A stretch of DNA of 64,000 nt from Stagonosporopsis chrysanthemi (GCA_022560025.1 JAFISE010000030.1:186001-250000); one strand, 5' to 3'; shown: positions 22,660 to 33,508, counted from the first letter of the stretch. Numbers and translations are program-made. The notes: generated by a model not told the origin, from the letters alone.

Positions 22660-23480
22660 TTTTGGGGGGAGGGGAGGGGGGTTGAGGTGATAGGAGGGTG
22701 TGACACTGTGTTGGGCGGGAGAGCAAGGGGATGGCGGGGTGGGGTTGCGTGAGTGTGGGGTTGTGGTGGTGGGGGGGGGGATGATTTACCCCGGCGGCTG
22801 AATTGCATGGGATTGTACATACAACAGCACCGACAACTCCCCCAAATAGCAGGAACTCACATTGTCGCGCGCTCGTTCTGTCGTATTCCGTACTCCATGT
22901 TGTTTCCTGTCCTTGCATGGTCTGCTGGCTGTCCCAATCGGGGAAGCGAGCGTATGTACCGGTATTATAGGTAGCGTCGAGCAGCACGGGCGCGCAGAGC
23001 GAGGAACCACCGACACTGATGCCAACTCGGGCACTGACAGCGCCATTCGGGATTCTCTTGCCATCCTGAACGAGACAGCGACGTTCGACCGCAATCAATG
23101 GTGTTTGTAACCTTCCGGATTCAGCGCGTTCGTTCGCGCTCGACGCTATCTACAAGAGGAGTGCGTCGCATTCGATGCTAATGAGGTTAGGCGCTGGCGC
23201 ACCTTGCAGAAGCAGTTCAGAAACATTCGGAGAGCGATCACAGCCAGACCAGACAAATCACATATATACGGGGGAAGGTGAAGTGAAGTAGATAATGATT
23301 TTGGTATTGATCCAATTCTATCAGCTCGAACATGCTATGAAAAGAGAAAAATCGTAGATCTAGTATGCAAGCAAATTGCTATGCAGGATATCCACCGGAT
23401 CCGTATATCATCCCAAACGCCGTGAAATGCATCGACTCGACATTGCCCAAACCCATCACTAGAATAAAGTAAAGAAGTGT
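22660..23480. other. Intergenic, no supported gene
   Basis: Upstream of the VOC gene and downstream of the HAD gene. It has G-rich patches at 22664-22682 and 22769-22780, and no coding evidence. Confidence 0.5.
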
Positions 23481-24932
23481 TTACTCGATGGCGGAGACAT
23501 TGGCGTTGCCAGTGACAGGGTTGATGCTCTCGTTGAACTCGAACTTGAATTCCTCGCCAATCTCCTTGCGAATAGCCGTCTGGATCGCCTCGAGGACGTT
23601 GGGGAAGACACCGAACGACGCGGGGTTGTTCTCGTCGTTGTCGCCGCCCTGGAAGACACCGGTGCGGACCAGGCAGGTGTTCCAGCCGTACATGTTACCG
23701 CCAATGATGTCAGAGGCCGGGTTGTCACCGATCATGTAGATGTTGGAGGGCAGACGCTCGTCGTTGTGGATCTGCTCCATCCAGGATGCGATAACCTCGT
23801 CGGCGTACTTGTAGGTAGCCAGCTCGGGCTTGCCGTAGACGACACGCTCGAGGTCGGCGCCGGTGAGCGCCTTGTACATGGCCTCGAGACCAATGCGGAA
23901 AGCACCCTGAGACATGCGGGGGAAGGGGTGCTCGGTGGGGCAGAGCAAATCTCCCTGGGAGAAGTAGATGGGGATGCGCTGGGAGACTGGGTCCTTGGCG
24001 CGGGTTCCAAAGCGGCCGTTCTCAGACTGCAGAAGATCCATGATGATCTGCATGTCGGTGGCGTAGTCGCGGGAGTCAGAGAAGACCATAATGGCGTCGA
24101 TGTTCATCTTGGAGAAATCGCGGGGGTTGGAGGTGGCACGCTCCTCGTCGGTGAAAACGCGGTAGGGAGCAATGGTAGGGTCCCAGGCGATGATGTCGTT
24201 GGGGACGACGATGTTCTTGAAGCCGTACTCCTGAGCGACCTCACGGCACTTGTAACCCTCACCACCGACCACGAGAACGGTCTCGTAGTAGTCGGCAAGA
24301 GCACGCATGGGAGTGTGCGACTGGATGAACTGGTCGGTGGAGATGGGGTTGTGGAGGATCTTGGAGAGCTGCTCGCAACGGGGGCCCTCGAGCTTTCCGG
24401 AACCGTTGGTCAAGAAGATGTGGGGGATCTTGATACCGAGCTCGTTGTCACCGTTGAGGATCTCAAGAGTGCGCTTGCCCTCAGGGATCAGACGGTCACC
24501 GTGGACCAGGACACCGTCAATGTCGAAGACAAAGGCCATATCCTTGGCCTTCTGGACCTTCTCGCCAGCAAGGTCCTGGAGCTGGGCAGCGATGATGTCG
24601 CGGGAAGGCTGGATCGGGGGCATGCCCGGACGCTGAGCAGCACCACCGGGGTAGTGGACGGAGCTCAACCTGGACTGCCTCTTCGAACGGGGAATAGGCA
24701 GCGAGGTACCGAAAGAGTTCCTTGACCCCCTCCTGTCCTTCATAGAAGGGGACAGGGAGAGGTTGTGCATGTAGCTCGAGGCATCAGAAATGGCGCTCCT
24801 TGTGGCTGGGACTTCGATAGAATTGACGCCGCCTTGCTGCTGGCCAGCATCACCGGGGATGGCAAGAGAGGCCTTGCGAGTCTCGGTCTGCTGGAGACCC
24901 TGGGCGAGTTCGTTGTCGTTGATCTGAGACAT
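23481..24932 (-). CDS. HAD-superfamily hydrolase, CECR5/YKR070W type
   Basis: Single exon, 483 residues. HAD class IIA phosphatase-like fold: motif I is AFVFDIDGVLVHGD with D137 and D139 as nucleophile and acid/base, motif II is HIFLTNGSGK, and the late motif is NIYMIGDNPASDIIGGNMYGW with the magnesium-binding acids. YGKPELATYKYAD is the family's motif III lysine region. This matches the human CECR5/HDHD5 and yeast YKR070W family, often mitochondrial, whose physiological substrate is not settled. The first 105 residues are a low-complexity Ser/Gln extension with a basic patch (RSKRQSRLSS) that could be regulatory or targeting. Confidence 0.9.
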   Translation of the reverse strand: MSQINDNELAQGLQQTETRKASLAIPGDAGQQQGGVNSIEVPATRSAISDASSYMHNLSLSPSMKDRRGSRNSFGTSLPIPRSKRQSRLSSVHYPGGAAQRPGMPPIQPSRDIIAAQLQDLAGEKVQKAKDMAFVFDIDGVLVHGDRLIPEGKRTLEILNGDNELGIKIPHIFLTNGSGKLEGPRCEQLSKILHNPISTDQFIQSHTPMRALADYYETVLVVGGEGYKCREVAQEYGFKNIVVPNDIIAWDPTIAPYRVFTDEERATSNPRDFSKMNIDAIMVFSDSRDYATDMQIIMDLLQSENGRFGTRAKDPVSQRIPIYFSQGDLLCPTEHPFPRMSQGAFRIGLEAMYKALTGADLERVVYGKPELATYKYADEVIASWMEQIHNDERLPSNIYMIGDNPASDIIGGNMYGWNTCLVRTGVFQGGDNDENNPASFGVFPNVLEAIQTAIRKEIGEEFKFEFNESINPVTGNANVSAIE

Positions 24933-26381
24933 GATGGTGGTTGTAACAACTGTAGTGGTGTGGTGTGTATATGGGAAGATTCAAGAATGATGGGCTTCTC
25001 AGAAGCTCTTATGTATTGATGCTTGAAAGAAAGTTTGCTGAGTGATGGAATGATGAGCAGTATCCAGGGTCTGGGGAAGGGCATATATATCATGCAAATG
25101 TCAGAAGCAAGACCCTTCCTCGCACACCCCGGATGCCATCATCAGCGCTCCAAACATCTGTCAACCCTTCACACAGTTTTCCTCAACCATTCCGAGCGTC
25201 GCCGAGTCGTACACCGCACGAAACACCAACAAGTACCTGCGTACCCACAGTGCGACATCATCAGTCGCTCGGAAGAGGCCGTCCAGGGCGGCGCTAGTGC
25301 GAAAACTTCGTTGCTAGAGAATAGAAACTGGATACCGTCACGGAGCAGTTTGGACGGTTTGGCAGTAAAACTGGGGACTGATAACAAAGAGGGATTGTGA
25401 GTCGCCACAACACTGAACGCGAGCCAAATGCTGCCTGTATGGAATTTCGCCGAGCATGAGCCCGAGCATGTGGGAGATGCAACGAGCCCCATTTCACCGG
25501 AGCTGCAGCGCGGCCGGCAAGCCAAGGCTATGCTCCGGACAGAGAGCCGTCACCGCTGTTCGATGGTTAGTGGTGCGATCGAATGGAGCGCCCACAGCGG
25601 TGCATGCTTCAGCCTCCATTTCGATAAGCTGTGGGTAAGGTCTGCAAGAGGTGCTTGGTACAACGACGGTGCTCGTGATTGCTGCAGCCAACCGCAGGGG
25701 CGCTCGCTGCCAGTCGCCAGTGACGTCTGGCGGTGGGGCGCAACGCATGAGGGAAGCGCGGCTGGCCGATTTAGAGTCGTTAGGCGAGTGCGCCAGCGCA
25801 TTCAGCAAATAGCAGGCCGTTCCTGGGCGATCCTGCCCTATGCGGCCGGCCGCACCGAGCCCTCTCGCAGGGCTACGGTTACCTACGCAGAGCCGCACAG
25901 ACGGCTGCGCTGCGCTTGCTCCAAAACTTCTCGAAGCTCATCGACGCCATGTCACGGTCGGCCCGCGCGGTGGACCCTGAGCCCACTTCTACGTCATGCT
26001 GCTGAAGGCCGACGAAATGCGAGCACGCTTTTGAAACTGTTGGATCTTGTTGGATGGGGCCAGTGTGGAAACTTCGGGCCCGTGGTGCTCGTGCGATGGG
26101 GCGCGTACGAGAAGCGATCGGGATCGTTCACTGGTTGCTGAGATGAGGTTGGGAGCGCGGTGATGCAACGCTGGGGCGAGCATCAAGGACTGCAGAGTTT
26201 TGCTAGAGGCCGCCTGGCGAACAGCGGTTGCGTATATGTACCAAAGAGGCCGTGGGCCGCGCTGTGACTTCATCATCACTATACTACCACATCACTTGCA
26301 GCTCGAGCAGGAACTCAGTTGTCTACACTACACACATCACACACCAGAACACAAACCTCACACACACACGACACCGCCACA
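24933..26381. other. Intergenic, no supported gene
   Basis: About 1.4 kb between divergently transcribed genes (HAD on minus, aldo/keto reductase on plus). A 237-codon plus-strand frame at 25428-26141 has no motif and is Arg/Ser/Ala-rich like random GC-rich frames. The last 80 bases are CA-rich, typical of a fungal 5' UTR. Confidence 0.5.
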
Positions 26382-27368
26382 ATGGGTATCCAGAACAACA
26401 AGACCTACAAGCTCTCCAACGGCGTCGAGATGCCCGCCGTGGGCTTCGGCACCTTCGCCAACGAGGGTTCCAAGGGCGAGACATACAAGGCCGTCACCAA
26501 GGCGCTCGAGGTCGGCTACCGCCATCTCGACTGCGCATGGTTCTACCAGAACGAGGACGAGGTCGGTGAGGCCGTCCGCGACTTCCTCAAGGCCAACCCC
26601 AGCGTCACCCGCAAAGACCTCTTTATCTGCACAAAGGTCTGGAACCACCTGCACGAGCCCGAGGAGGTCGCGTGGTCCTTCAACAGCTCGCTCGAGAAGC
26701 TGAAGATGGACTACATCGACCTGTACCTCGTACACTGGCCCATCGCCGCCGAGAAGAACGAGCAGTACATGCCAAAGATTGGCAGCGACGGAAAGTACGT
26801 CATCAAGAAGGATCTGACTGCAAACCCGGAGCCAACATGGCGCGCAATGGAGCAGCTCTACAAGTCCGGCAAGGCCCACGCCATCGGTGTCTCCAACTGG
26901 ACCATTGCCGGTCTGCAGCAGCTGCTCGCGCTCGCCGAGGTCAAGCCGCACGTCAACCAGATCGAAATCCACCCCTTCCTGCCCAACGAGGAGCTCGTGC
27001 AGTTTTGCCTGCGCAACGACATCCTGCCCGCCGCCTACTCGCCGCTGGGCTCCCAGAACCAGGTCCCCAGCACCGGCGAGACGGTGCGCCAGAACAAGAC
27101 GCTCAACGAGGTCGCCCAGCGCAGCGGCCACGACCTCGCTCAGGTCCTGCTTGCCTGGGGCCTACAGCGCGGATACGCCGTCCTCCCCAAGAGCTCGACC
27201 GCCAGCCGCATCGAATCCAACTGGCAGATTCCGGAGCTCAGCAAGGAGGACTTCGAGGCCGTGCAGAAGGTTGCCGAGGGCAGGCACACGCGCTTCGTCA
27301 ACATGAAGGACACCTTTGGTTACAACGTGTGGCCTGAGGAGACCGACGGTGGCGAGATCAAGGTCTAA
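26382..27368 (+). CDS. Aldo/keto reductase (glycerol dehydrogenase/aldehyde reductase type)
   Basis: NADPH-dependent oxidoreductase with a TIM-barrel fold, 328 residues, no intron. All catalytic residues are present: D50 in GYRHLDCAWFY, Y55, K85 in FICTKVWN and H118 in DLYLVHWPI. The NADPH-binding C-terminal signature is LPKSSTASRIESN. Closest in style to the AKR3/AKR2 enzymes of fungi (Gcy1-like glycerol 2-dehydrogenase, L-glyceraldehyde or D-galacturonate-derived aldehyde reductases), but the exact substrate cannot be assigned. The Met at 26382 (MGIQNNKTYKL) follows a CA-rich leader ending GCCACA, a good fungal start context. The open frame extends further upstream without family similarity. 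Confidence 0.93.
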   Translation: MGIQNNKTYKLSNGVEMPAVGFGTFANEGSKGETYKAVTKALEVGYRHLDCAWFYQNEDEVGEAVRDFLKANPSVTRKDLFICTKVWNHLHEPEEVAWSFNSSLEKLKMDYIDLYLVHWPIAAEKNEQYMPKIGSDGKYVIKKDLTANPEPTWRAMEQLYKSGKAHAIGVSNWTIAGLQQLLALAEVKPHVNQIEIHPFLPNEELVQFCLRNDILPAAYSPLGSQNQVPSTGETVRQNKTLNEVAQRSGHDLAQVLLAWGLQRGYAVLPKSSTASRIESNWQIPELSKEDFEAVQKVAEGRHTRFVNMKDTFGYNVWPEETDGGEIKV

Positions 27369-27935
27369 GTGGAAATACACTCCTGTTGTATATATGATGC
27401 ATGTCGAGAGATGAATGTTGGCGTTGGGATACTTGATTTAGCGATACCAAAATGTCTTTTCTAGGGATGGACTTAAGATAGATGTTAGAGCCGAGGACGG
27501 TGGTCAAAGCATTTCAGCTTGACGCTGAACAGTCAAGTCATGATTTGTACACTCTGTATTGCGTTTTGATTTGATGAGTGCCCTTCATCTTGTGACACCG
27601 CATTTCGTGAGGGTTGGCTCCGATTACATACAGGCAACATCACGGTCACACGTGACACGGAAGAAACGTTCTCCGCACCCCATTCCCCGGCCGTTCTTTC
27701 AATTGTAGTACTTCCGATCTCAGACCGTCTCCGCAGCTGATCGCGAAGTCACCCCGCAGCCTCCAAGGGCAGGGATATTCGCGCTTGTGGCGAGTTGACA
27801 GTGAAAGGCAACTCAGACGAGCTCTTGCATACATTGCACACTGGTCCACAGATCGCAGGGAGGTACGTCGCAGAGAACACTACTTGATCATCAGACACCA
27901 GTCCGAAAACGCTCTTCCGTATCGACTCCCACATG
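27369..27935. other. Convergent intergenic region, no supported gene
   Basis: 3' regions of the aldo/keto reductase and the two-TM protein. Nothing else is seen. Confidence 0.5.
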
Positions 27936-28853
27936 TCATGCTACACTTTTAGTAGGTTTTGCGTTCGTCTTTCGAAACCAGCCAAACAACGTCCAGATGC
28001 CCAGTATCAGATAGAAGCCGATGGCAAAGGGCAGTTGAGCTCCGATCAGCAACAAGATGATGTACGCAAACCACTTGAAAGTTTCAGTCAAACCAGCAGG
28101 ATCGGTCGAGGCCGCAAGTGCGACTTGCATTGCAGTCAAGACAGTCGTAACGTAGGCGAAGACAATGATCACCCACTTTCCGTAGCCTTGCCAGAACGAA
28201 TGCACAGGATCACGAGTGTGGTAGAAGCGGTCGCCGAATTGCTTGCCCAGAACCCACATGAGTGAGTTCAATCGATCCAGCCGTAGGTCACCATATCGGT
28301 AGCGTTCGTCACAACCCTCAATGTCCTCTTCGTCGCGTCCTCCACGAAACGTGCTGACGAAATTGTTCCAGTTCTTGAACCCTTCCGGTGAGTCGAATCG
28401 CTTGTCGATAAGATTGTGTTTCAAGGCAAGGTCCAGGTCAATTTGAGACACGATCAGACGATAGTACGAGTATAGGAAGCCTGCACTGAGAGGCGTGAGA
28501 TCGCTTGAGGAGAAAGCGAGGACGAAGTTGTCGGTAATGAAGGCCTTGGGGAGCGGTTTGATTAGGTGGAAAGCAGTGGGTGATTGCTTCCATACTAGGT
28601 GAAGACCCACATCGTCGACTGGGATGATCTCGCGACGGTATATGCTTATCTGATTGAGTGTATGGTAGTTGTACGGAAAGCCAGCCAAAGAGAGGCGGCC
28701 TTTTCTAAGATACTTCTGGAATTTCTCGAATGTACAATAGATATCGTCGAGCTCTTTTGGTTGCTTAGATGGTGCAAGCACAGGCGACGTCGAACCAACG
28801 ACGGACGAAGCCATCCCTTTGTTCGAGAAGAGACGCTCGATAGCGGGGTTCAA
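27936..28853 (-). CDS. Unknown two-TM membrane protein
   Basis: Single exon, 305 residues. The N-terminal 220 residues are soluble in character (YCTFEKFQKYLRKGRLSLAGFPYNYHT, GLHLVWKQSPTAFHLIKPLPK). Two hydrophobic helices follow: WVIIVFAYVTTVLTAMQVAL and WFAYIILLLIGAQLPFAIGF, the second running on into YLILGIWTLFGW, before a short basic tail. This layout (globular domain, two C-terminal helices) recurs in unnamed Pezizomycotina proteins; I know no function. Its start is 109 bases from that of the divergent SERAC1-like hydrolase, so they probably share a promoter. A second Met, MASSVVGSTS at residue 14, is possible as the start. Confidence 0.75.
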   Translation of the reverse strand: MNPAIERLFSNKGMASSVVGSTSPVLAPSKQPKELDDIYCTFEKFQKYLRKGRLSLAGFPYNYHTLNQISIYRREIIPVDDVGLHLVWKQSPTAFHLIKPLPKAFITDNFVLAFSSSDLTPLSAGFLYSYYRLIVSQIDLDLALKHNLIDKRFDSPEGFKNWNNFVSTFRGGRDEEDIEGCDERYRYGDLRLDRLNSLMWVLGKQFGDRFYHTRDPVHSFWQGYGKWVIIVFAYVTTVLTAMQVALAASTDPAGLTETFKWFAYIILLLIGAQLPFAIGFYLILGIWTLFGWFRKTNAKPTKSVA

Positions 28854-28962
28854 GAGACCCTACTGTACAGTAGGCCCGTGCGTTGTACCGACTCTGGCTA
28901 GACTAAACAGCTCCAGGCATACACGTCTGCACAGACAACACGACTTTGTTCCATTTGCCAAC

Positions 28963-30146
28963 ATGGTCCCTAAAAAGGACGGTTATGATCTAAAAGACCG
29001 GCATGTGCCTTGCGAACCTGCGATGGAGTAAGTCTCGATAACCACGACTACGCGAGTTCATCTTTCTCATCGCTGACTTTGTGAGAATTATCGCAGTGCA
29101 AGGCTTGTGGGCTGACCCCGATTACACATGGAAGAGGAATGGAGTCTCGCTGTTAACAGATTTGTTGCCTCTCGATCTCCCCTCTGCGCACATCATGACA
29201 TTTGGTCCTGTCACTGGGCCACGACAAATGAAGCCATCGACTTCGCGCTTGCTATCATGTGGTCTTGCCTTGATTAGCATACCTGTGCTTCTCCTTGGCT
29301 ATTTCAACCGGCGGTGGGCGAGTGCATCGGTAGCTACAGCAGGGGCAGCCGCCGTAGGATCTTCTTCCATCTTCCTGCATAAATATATCATCGGCCTCAA
29401 CTGCACACCCGCAACAGAAATGCAGGACCAAGCAGACACCTTGCTTTCAAAGCTGGTGTCTCGTACATTAGAGGTATTGTTTCAATCTCGACTTGTCTAT
29501 GAGCCGGACTGACGCCATGAGCAAGGGACCTGCATTGCCTATCATCCTTATGGGCCATAGTTTTGGAGGGCTCGTCATCAAGCAGGTGAAGACTCGCCCT
29601 GTCGCACTTGGACAAACGTCGTCGCTGACTATGTACAGGCTATAGTGCAGGCCGTTGCTGATATCCGCTACTGGGCTCTCCTAGATCGTATTCAGGGAGT
29701 TATATTCCTCGGCACACCTCACAAAGGGTCTCAGCTTGCATCAGCCTTTCAGCGGTGGTATTTCCCATCTGCAGACATTAGGGCCGCCCTCGCAGTGGGT
29801 TCTCAAGGTCTCATGGAGCTCGACCTGGCATTCCGAAATACGGTCTTTTTCAAGTCATGTAAAGGGGTGTACTGCTGTTACGAAACACAGTCCTCGTCAT
29901 ACGGCCCGGGGTTTCTTCACATTCGCATAACGGTAAGGCTGTCGGCTTTTCCCGGAGTATCGACTTCGTTCCGCTGACGACATGCAGGCTGTGGAGAAGG
30001 AGTCGGCCACTTGGCCCGATCGACCAGCCATTGCACTGGGCACTACACACTCGAGGCTTGTGAAGTTTGAGCACCGAAGCGACCGGAATTATCAGAAACT
30101 TATCGGCATCTTCCACAGCATATTGAACCTTGGAGTGCAATCTTGA
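28963..30146 (+). CDS. SERAC1-like alpha/beta hydrolase
   Basis: Five short exons read 28963-29027, 29086-29473, 29526-29585, 29639-29932 and 29988-30146, summing to 966 bases (321 residues). The serine hydrolase core is visible: first strand EIIAVQGLWADPDYTW, nucleophile elbow PIILMGHSFGGLVIKQ (Ser in GHSFGG), GVIFLGTPHKGSQLA after it, and a late TTHSRLVKFEHRSDRNYQKLI that fits the catalytic-His motif of fungal SERAC1/DUF676 proteins. Between strand 1 and the elbow lie two hydrophobic segments (CGLALISIPVLLLGYF and SVATAGAAAVGSSSIF), so it is probably membrane-anchored. In fungi this hydrolase type also occurs as the N-terminal domain of NACHT receptors; here it stands alone. The donors are sound, but the TGAG (exon 2) and CAAG (exon 3) acceptors were chosen to keep frame. 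Confidence 0.75.
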
Positions 30147-30829
30147 CATGGCACTGCTCACATGCTGCCCGAGCATCTGCTCACCGCGATCGTTTGTGTA
30201 GGAGAGAAAACGCATGGCCGCAACCACAGCTCCCTGTATCTGCACAGTGGAGCCGTCGCTTGAGGCGTTGTGGGATGCGCCGAGTAGTCTCGACTGCATT
30301 CCTGGTACTTGAGGACGTCTGATCAGGTTTCAGGCAGGGGCCAGGGGCAGCAGGTTACCTCCATGCAGGAACGCAGCACGGGACTCGACAGACCGCCATT
30401 CCGCAAAGCCAACGCTTCCACTGCATTCCACTTTCTGTGCTTCGGGATCATTTCGGTTGCACGTTGGTCGACTAAGAACGGGCGGGAATGCGTTGATAAA
30501 GATGAGGCTACAGTGCAGTAACGGGGCTGGGCGGGTTGTGAAGACGCTTGAGGTAGGTGTGACATGGGTGCAGAGTAACGGGTTGCGAGGATTTGAGCGG
30601 GCTATCTACACGGAAGGAAAGGAGGATTTCCACATGGTTGGGGTGACTCTGGAGGAGAAAGAAGCTGTCGTGAAGTGCTATAGGGCTCTGTATATCATGC
30701 AATGCCTTCCTCACCCCGCTTGTTTCGCAGTAACCACACTATCTACAGTTCAAAGCAACATCGTACCTTGCTGCTGGATGTACAAACAACCTTACACACA
30801 ATCTTACACACTCCCTCGCCCTCCCTCCT
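30147..30829. other. Intergenic, no supported gene
   Basis: 3' flank shared by the hydrolase gene and ISA2. It has short open frames only. Confidence 0.45.
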
Positions 30830-31555
30830 TCAGTCCAGCTTGATGTCGAAACTCGTCCCACACCCACAACTACTCGTCGCGCCCGGAATGCCCGTCACTT
30901 TGAACTGGCTCCCAATCAGCTCCATCGTGTAGTCGACCGTACTCCCATTGAGCAGCTCGAGCGAACTCTCGTCCACGACGACCTTCTCGCCCTTGGCGCC
31001 CTCAAACACCGTGTCCTCGGCCGTCGGCGGCTCCTTGGCCAGGTCCGTCAGCGACATCAGGTACTGGAAGCCGTGGCAGCCGCCGGACTCGATGCTGACG
31101 CGCAGCGCGCTGTTGGGATTGGCATCTTTCTGTGCGATGCTGGAGAGGCGGTGCGAGGCGCGCGGCGAGATGGAGATGCCCAGCGGTGCGCCCGAATCGT
31201 CGGTGCGTGGGTGCAGGACGGCGCGGGCGGGGGTTGCGGCGGAGGGGTCGGCAGTGGTGGCGAGGGCGCGGCGGGAGGGCTGGGGGAGGCAGACTGTGCG
31301 GATGGTCTTTGTGAAGGCGGAGGCGTGGGTTGAGGCTCGAGGCGGCGCGGATGGCAGGAGGAAGTCGAGGTAGAGCCGTGATGTGGCGGCGGCGCGGGTG
31401 TATGCTCTTGCGGTTGTATGCGCGGTGGTGGCGGGCCTGGCGCTGTATACTGCTACTCTCCGCGCGGCGCGCAGACACGATGTGCACATAGTCGACGGCG
31501 AGCCCATGGTTGTGGTGGTGTGGATGCGGGCGCAGATGGCGATGGCTGAGGTCAT
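30830..31555 (-). CDS. ISA2: Mitochondrial iron-sulfur assembly protein ISA2
   Basis: A-type scaffold/carrier (HesB/IscA family) needed to mature mitochondrial 4Fe-4S proteins such as aconitase and lipoate synthase. Single exon, 241 residues from the Met at 31555. The three cluster-ligand cysteines are present: C160 in IESGGCHGFQY and C230/C232 in SSCGCGTSF. The N-terminal 100 residues are rich in Arg, Ala, Ser and Thr with almost no acid, a convincing mitochondrial presequence. The late position of conserved SPRASHRLSSIA and the ELLNGSTVDYTMELIGSQF segment match ISA2 rather than ISA1. Internal Mets at residue 17 and 23 are alternative starts; two CCAAT boxes lie only 26 bases beyond the first Met, which favours a downstream start. 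Confidence 0.92.
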   Translation of the reverse strand: MTSAIAICARIHTTTTMGSPSTMCTSCLRAARRVAVYSARPATTAHTTARAYTRAAATSRLYLDFLLPSAPPRASTHASAFTKTIRTVCLPQPSRRALATTADPSAATPARAVLHPRTDDSGAPLGISISPRASHRLSSIAQKDANPNSALRVSIESGGCHGFQYLMSLTDLAKEPPTAEDTVFEGAKGEKVVVDESSLELLNGSTVDYTMELIGSQFKVTGIPGATSSCGCGTSFDIKLD

Positions 31556-31823
31556 GTTCAGTACGGCGCTCCCGCCGCAGCCAATGGCAGCCAATAGCTG
31601 CCCGGTTCTGACCAAGCACTTCGCAAGCTTCCAGACCGTTGACGGGCCCCGCTTTGAGCCCCGCGGCGCCATTCTGAGCATCCCATCCGGCAGCACCGCG
31701 AGCTATTTTCAGAGCAGTTCCCTCGTATCTTTGGCGCAAGCTCCTCGTGCGCTTTTCCACTTTCTCCAGCACCGGCTGTTGCTGCACTTTCTTGCCGACG
31801 CCCGTCTGAGACGCGCAATTGCC
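31556..31823. promoter_or_regulatory. Bidirectional ISA2/BNA5 promoter with paired CCAAT boxes
   Basis: A 268-base region between divergent starts. CCAAT occurs at 31581-31585 and again at 31591-31595, one helical turn apart on the plus strand. CCAAT is the binding core of the fungal CBC/HAP complex, which controls respiratory and iron-dependent genes. I checked for a HapX-type RWT triplet 12 bases after either box and found none. Confidence 0.5.
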
Positions 31824-33433
31824 ATGCAGGCGTCCAGAAATCCTTATCAGGCGATAGCGGGCGCGGAGCTCTGCTCGGAGACGTTTGCGCGGCGCGAGGA
31901 CGAGAAAGACGACCTGAGCAAGCTGCGCAGGGAATTCGTGATCCCAACAAAGGGGGACCTCAAGAACAAGAAGTATGGCTTCCAGCGCAGCGCAGCAGAA
32001 GGCGGTAAGCCGGCGACACAGGGCGACGACAGCGAAGAGTCGATATACTTCTGCGGCAACTCGCTCGGGCTGCAGCCGCGCAGGACGAAAGACTATGTGA
32101 ACAGGTATCTGGACACCTGGGCGTCCAAGGGCGTCTTCGGCCACTTCACAGACTACGAGGGCGGCCTGCCGCCATGGCTGCACCTCGACGATGCGACCAA
32201 GGAGCAGTCGGCCAAGATAGTCGGCGCGCTGCCCAGCGAGGTGGTGGTCATGGAGACGCTGACGGCGAACCTGCATCTGCTGATGTCGAGCTTCTACCGC
32301 CCGACCGCAGACCGCTGGAAGATCATCATCGAGGGCAAAGCCTTTCCCAGCGACCATGTAAGCACTGCGCCAGTACTATGAAGGGGAAAGCACCCAGCTG
32401 ATGGCGTCGACAGTATGCTGCCCTCTCTCAGATCGCTCACCACAACCTCGACCCCTCCGCACTCGTCACCATCGAACCGCCCTCATCCTCCTCGCCCTAC
32501 CTCTCGACCGAGCACATCCTCTCCGTCATCTCCAAGCACGCCGCCACAACCGCCCTCGTCCTGCTGCCTGGAATACAGTTCTACTCGGGCCAGTTCCTCG
32601 ACATCGAGCTCATCACGCGCCACTGTCACAGCAATGGCATCCCCATTGGCTGGGATCTCGCGCACGCCGTGGGCAATGTGCCGCTGAAGCTGCACGACTG
32701 GAACGTCGACTTCGCAGCGTGGTGCAACTACAAGTACATGAACGGTGGGCCCGGTGTGATTGGCGGTCTCTTCGTACACGAGACTCACGGCAAAGTCGAA
32801 CAGCGCCCTACCGCCCCTTCAAATGCCACGGCCACAGGCGGGAGAACCAGGAGCAGCAGCAACCTGGCCAAGTCCAACGACACCCAACTCTCCTACCGAC
32901 CACGTCTCAGCGGCTGGTGGGGCAGCGACAAATCCAGCCGCTTCGCCATGGAGAACCGCTTCGTCCCCATCGCCGGCGCCTCAGGCTTCCAGCTCTCCAA
33001 CCCCTCGGCGCTCGACATGACCTCGGTGCTCGCCTCGCTCGACGTCTTCAGCCAAACCACCATGCCCGCCCTGCGCGCCCGCAGCATCCGCCTGACCGCC
33101 TACCTCGAAGCCCGCCTGCTGCACTACCCCGGCAGCGAACCCCCTTACACCATCATCACGCCCCTCAACCCCGCCGAGCGCGGCGCCCAGCTCAGCGTCC
33201 TGCTGCACCCGGGCCTGCTGGACAGCGTGCAAGCGTACATCGAGGAGCGCGGCGTCGTCGTCGACGAGCGGAAACCAGACGTCCTGCGCGTGGCGCCTGC
33301 GCCGCTGTACAATAGTTTCCTCGACATCCACCGCTTCATCACCGTCTTCCACGAGGCGTGTCGTCGCGCTGTTGCGGGGAACACACAGGCACGTGGCACG
33401 ACTGGGGTCCCGAGTGCGATTGCAGCGACGTGA
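31824..33433 (+). CDS. BNA5: Kynureninase
   Basis: PLP enzyme that converts kynurenine to anthranilate and 3-hydroxykynurenine to 3-hydroxyanthranilate in de novo NAD synthesis from tryptophan; cytosolic. Exon 1 (31824-32357) and exon 2 (32414-33433) join at FPSDH/YAALSQIA across a 56-base intron, giving 517 residues. Signatures are IYFCGNSLGLQP near the N-terminus, GHFTDYEGGLPPW, IGWDLAHAVGNVPLKLHDW (PLP-binding Asp/His) and AWCNYKYMNGGPG with the Schiff-base lysine at residue 285. RLSGWWGSDKSSRFAM and ASGFQLSNPSAL are also family motifs. A Ser/Thr-rich insert of about 30 residues after HETHGKVEQ is longer than usual. Other NAD-pathway genes are not adjacent. Confidence 0.95.
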
Positions 33434-33508
33434 GGCGAATGCAGTACTGGGAACTTCAATATTCTACCCCGTGCCAAGAATTGCGAGGAAAGTAGGCCGA
33501 CGAGAGGA

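Noticed and set aside
25428..26141. 237-codon plus-strand open frame
   Set aside because: No motif, Arg/Ser/Ala-rich composition of a chance frame in GC-rich DNA, and overlapping frames of similar quality on the other strand.
26358..27131. 257-codon minus-strand frame opposite the aldo/keto reductase
   Set aside because: Antisense shadow; all catalytic residues of the reductase are on the plus strand.
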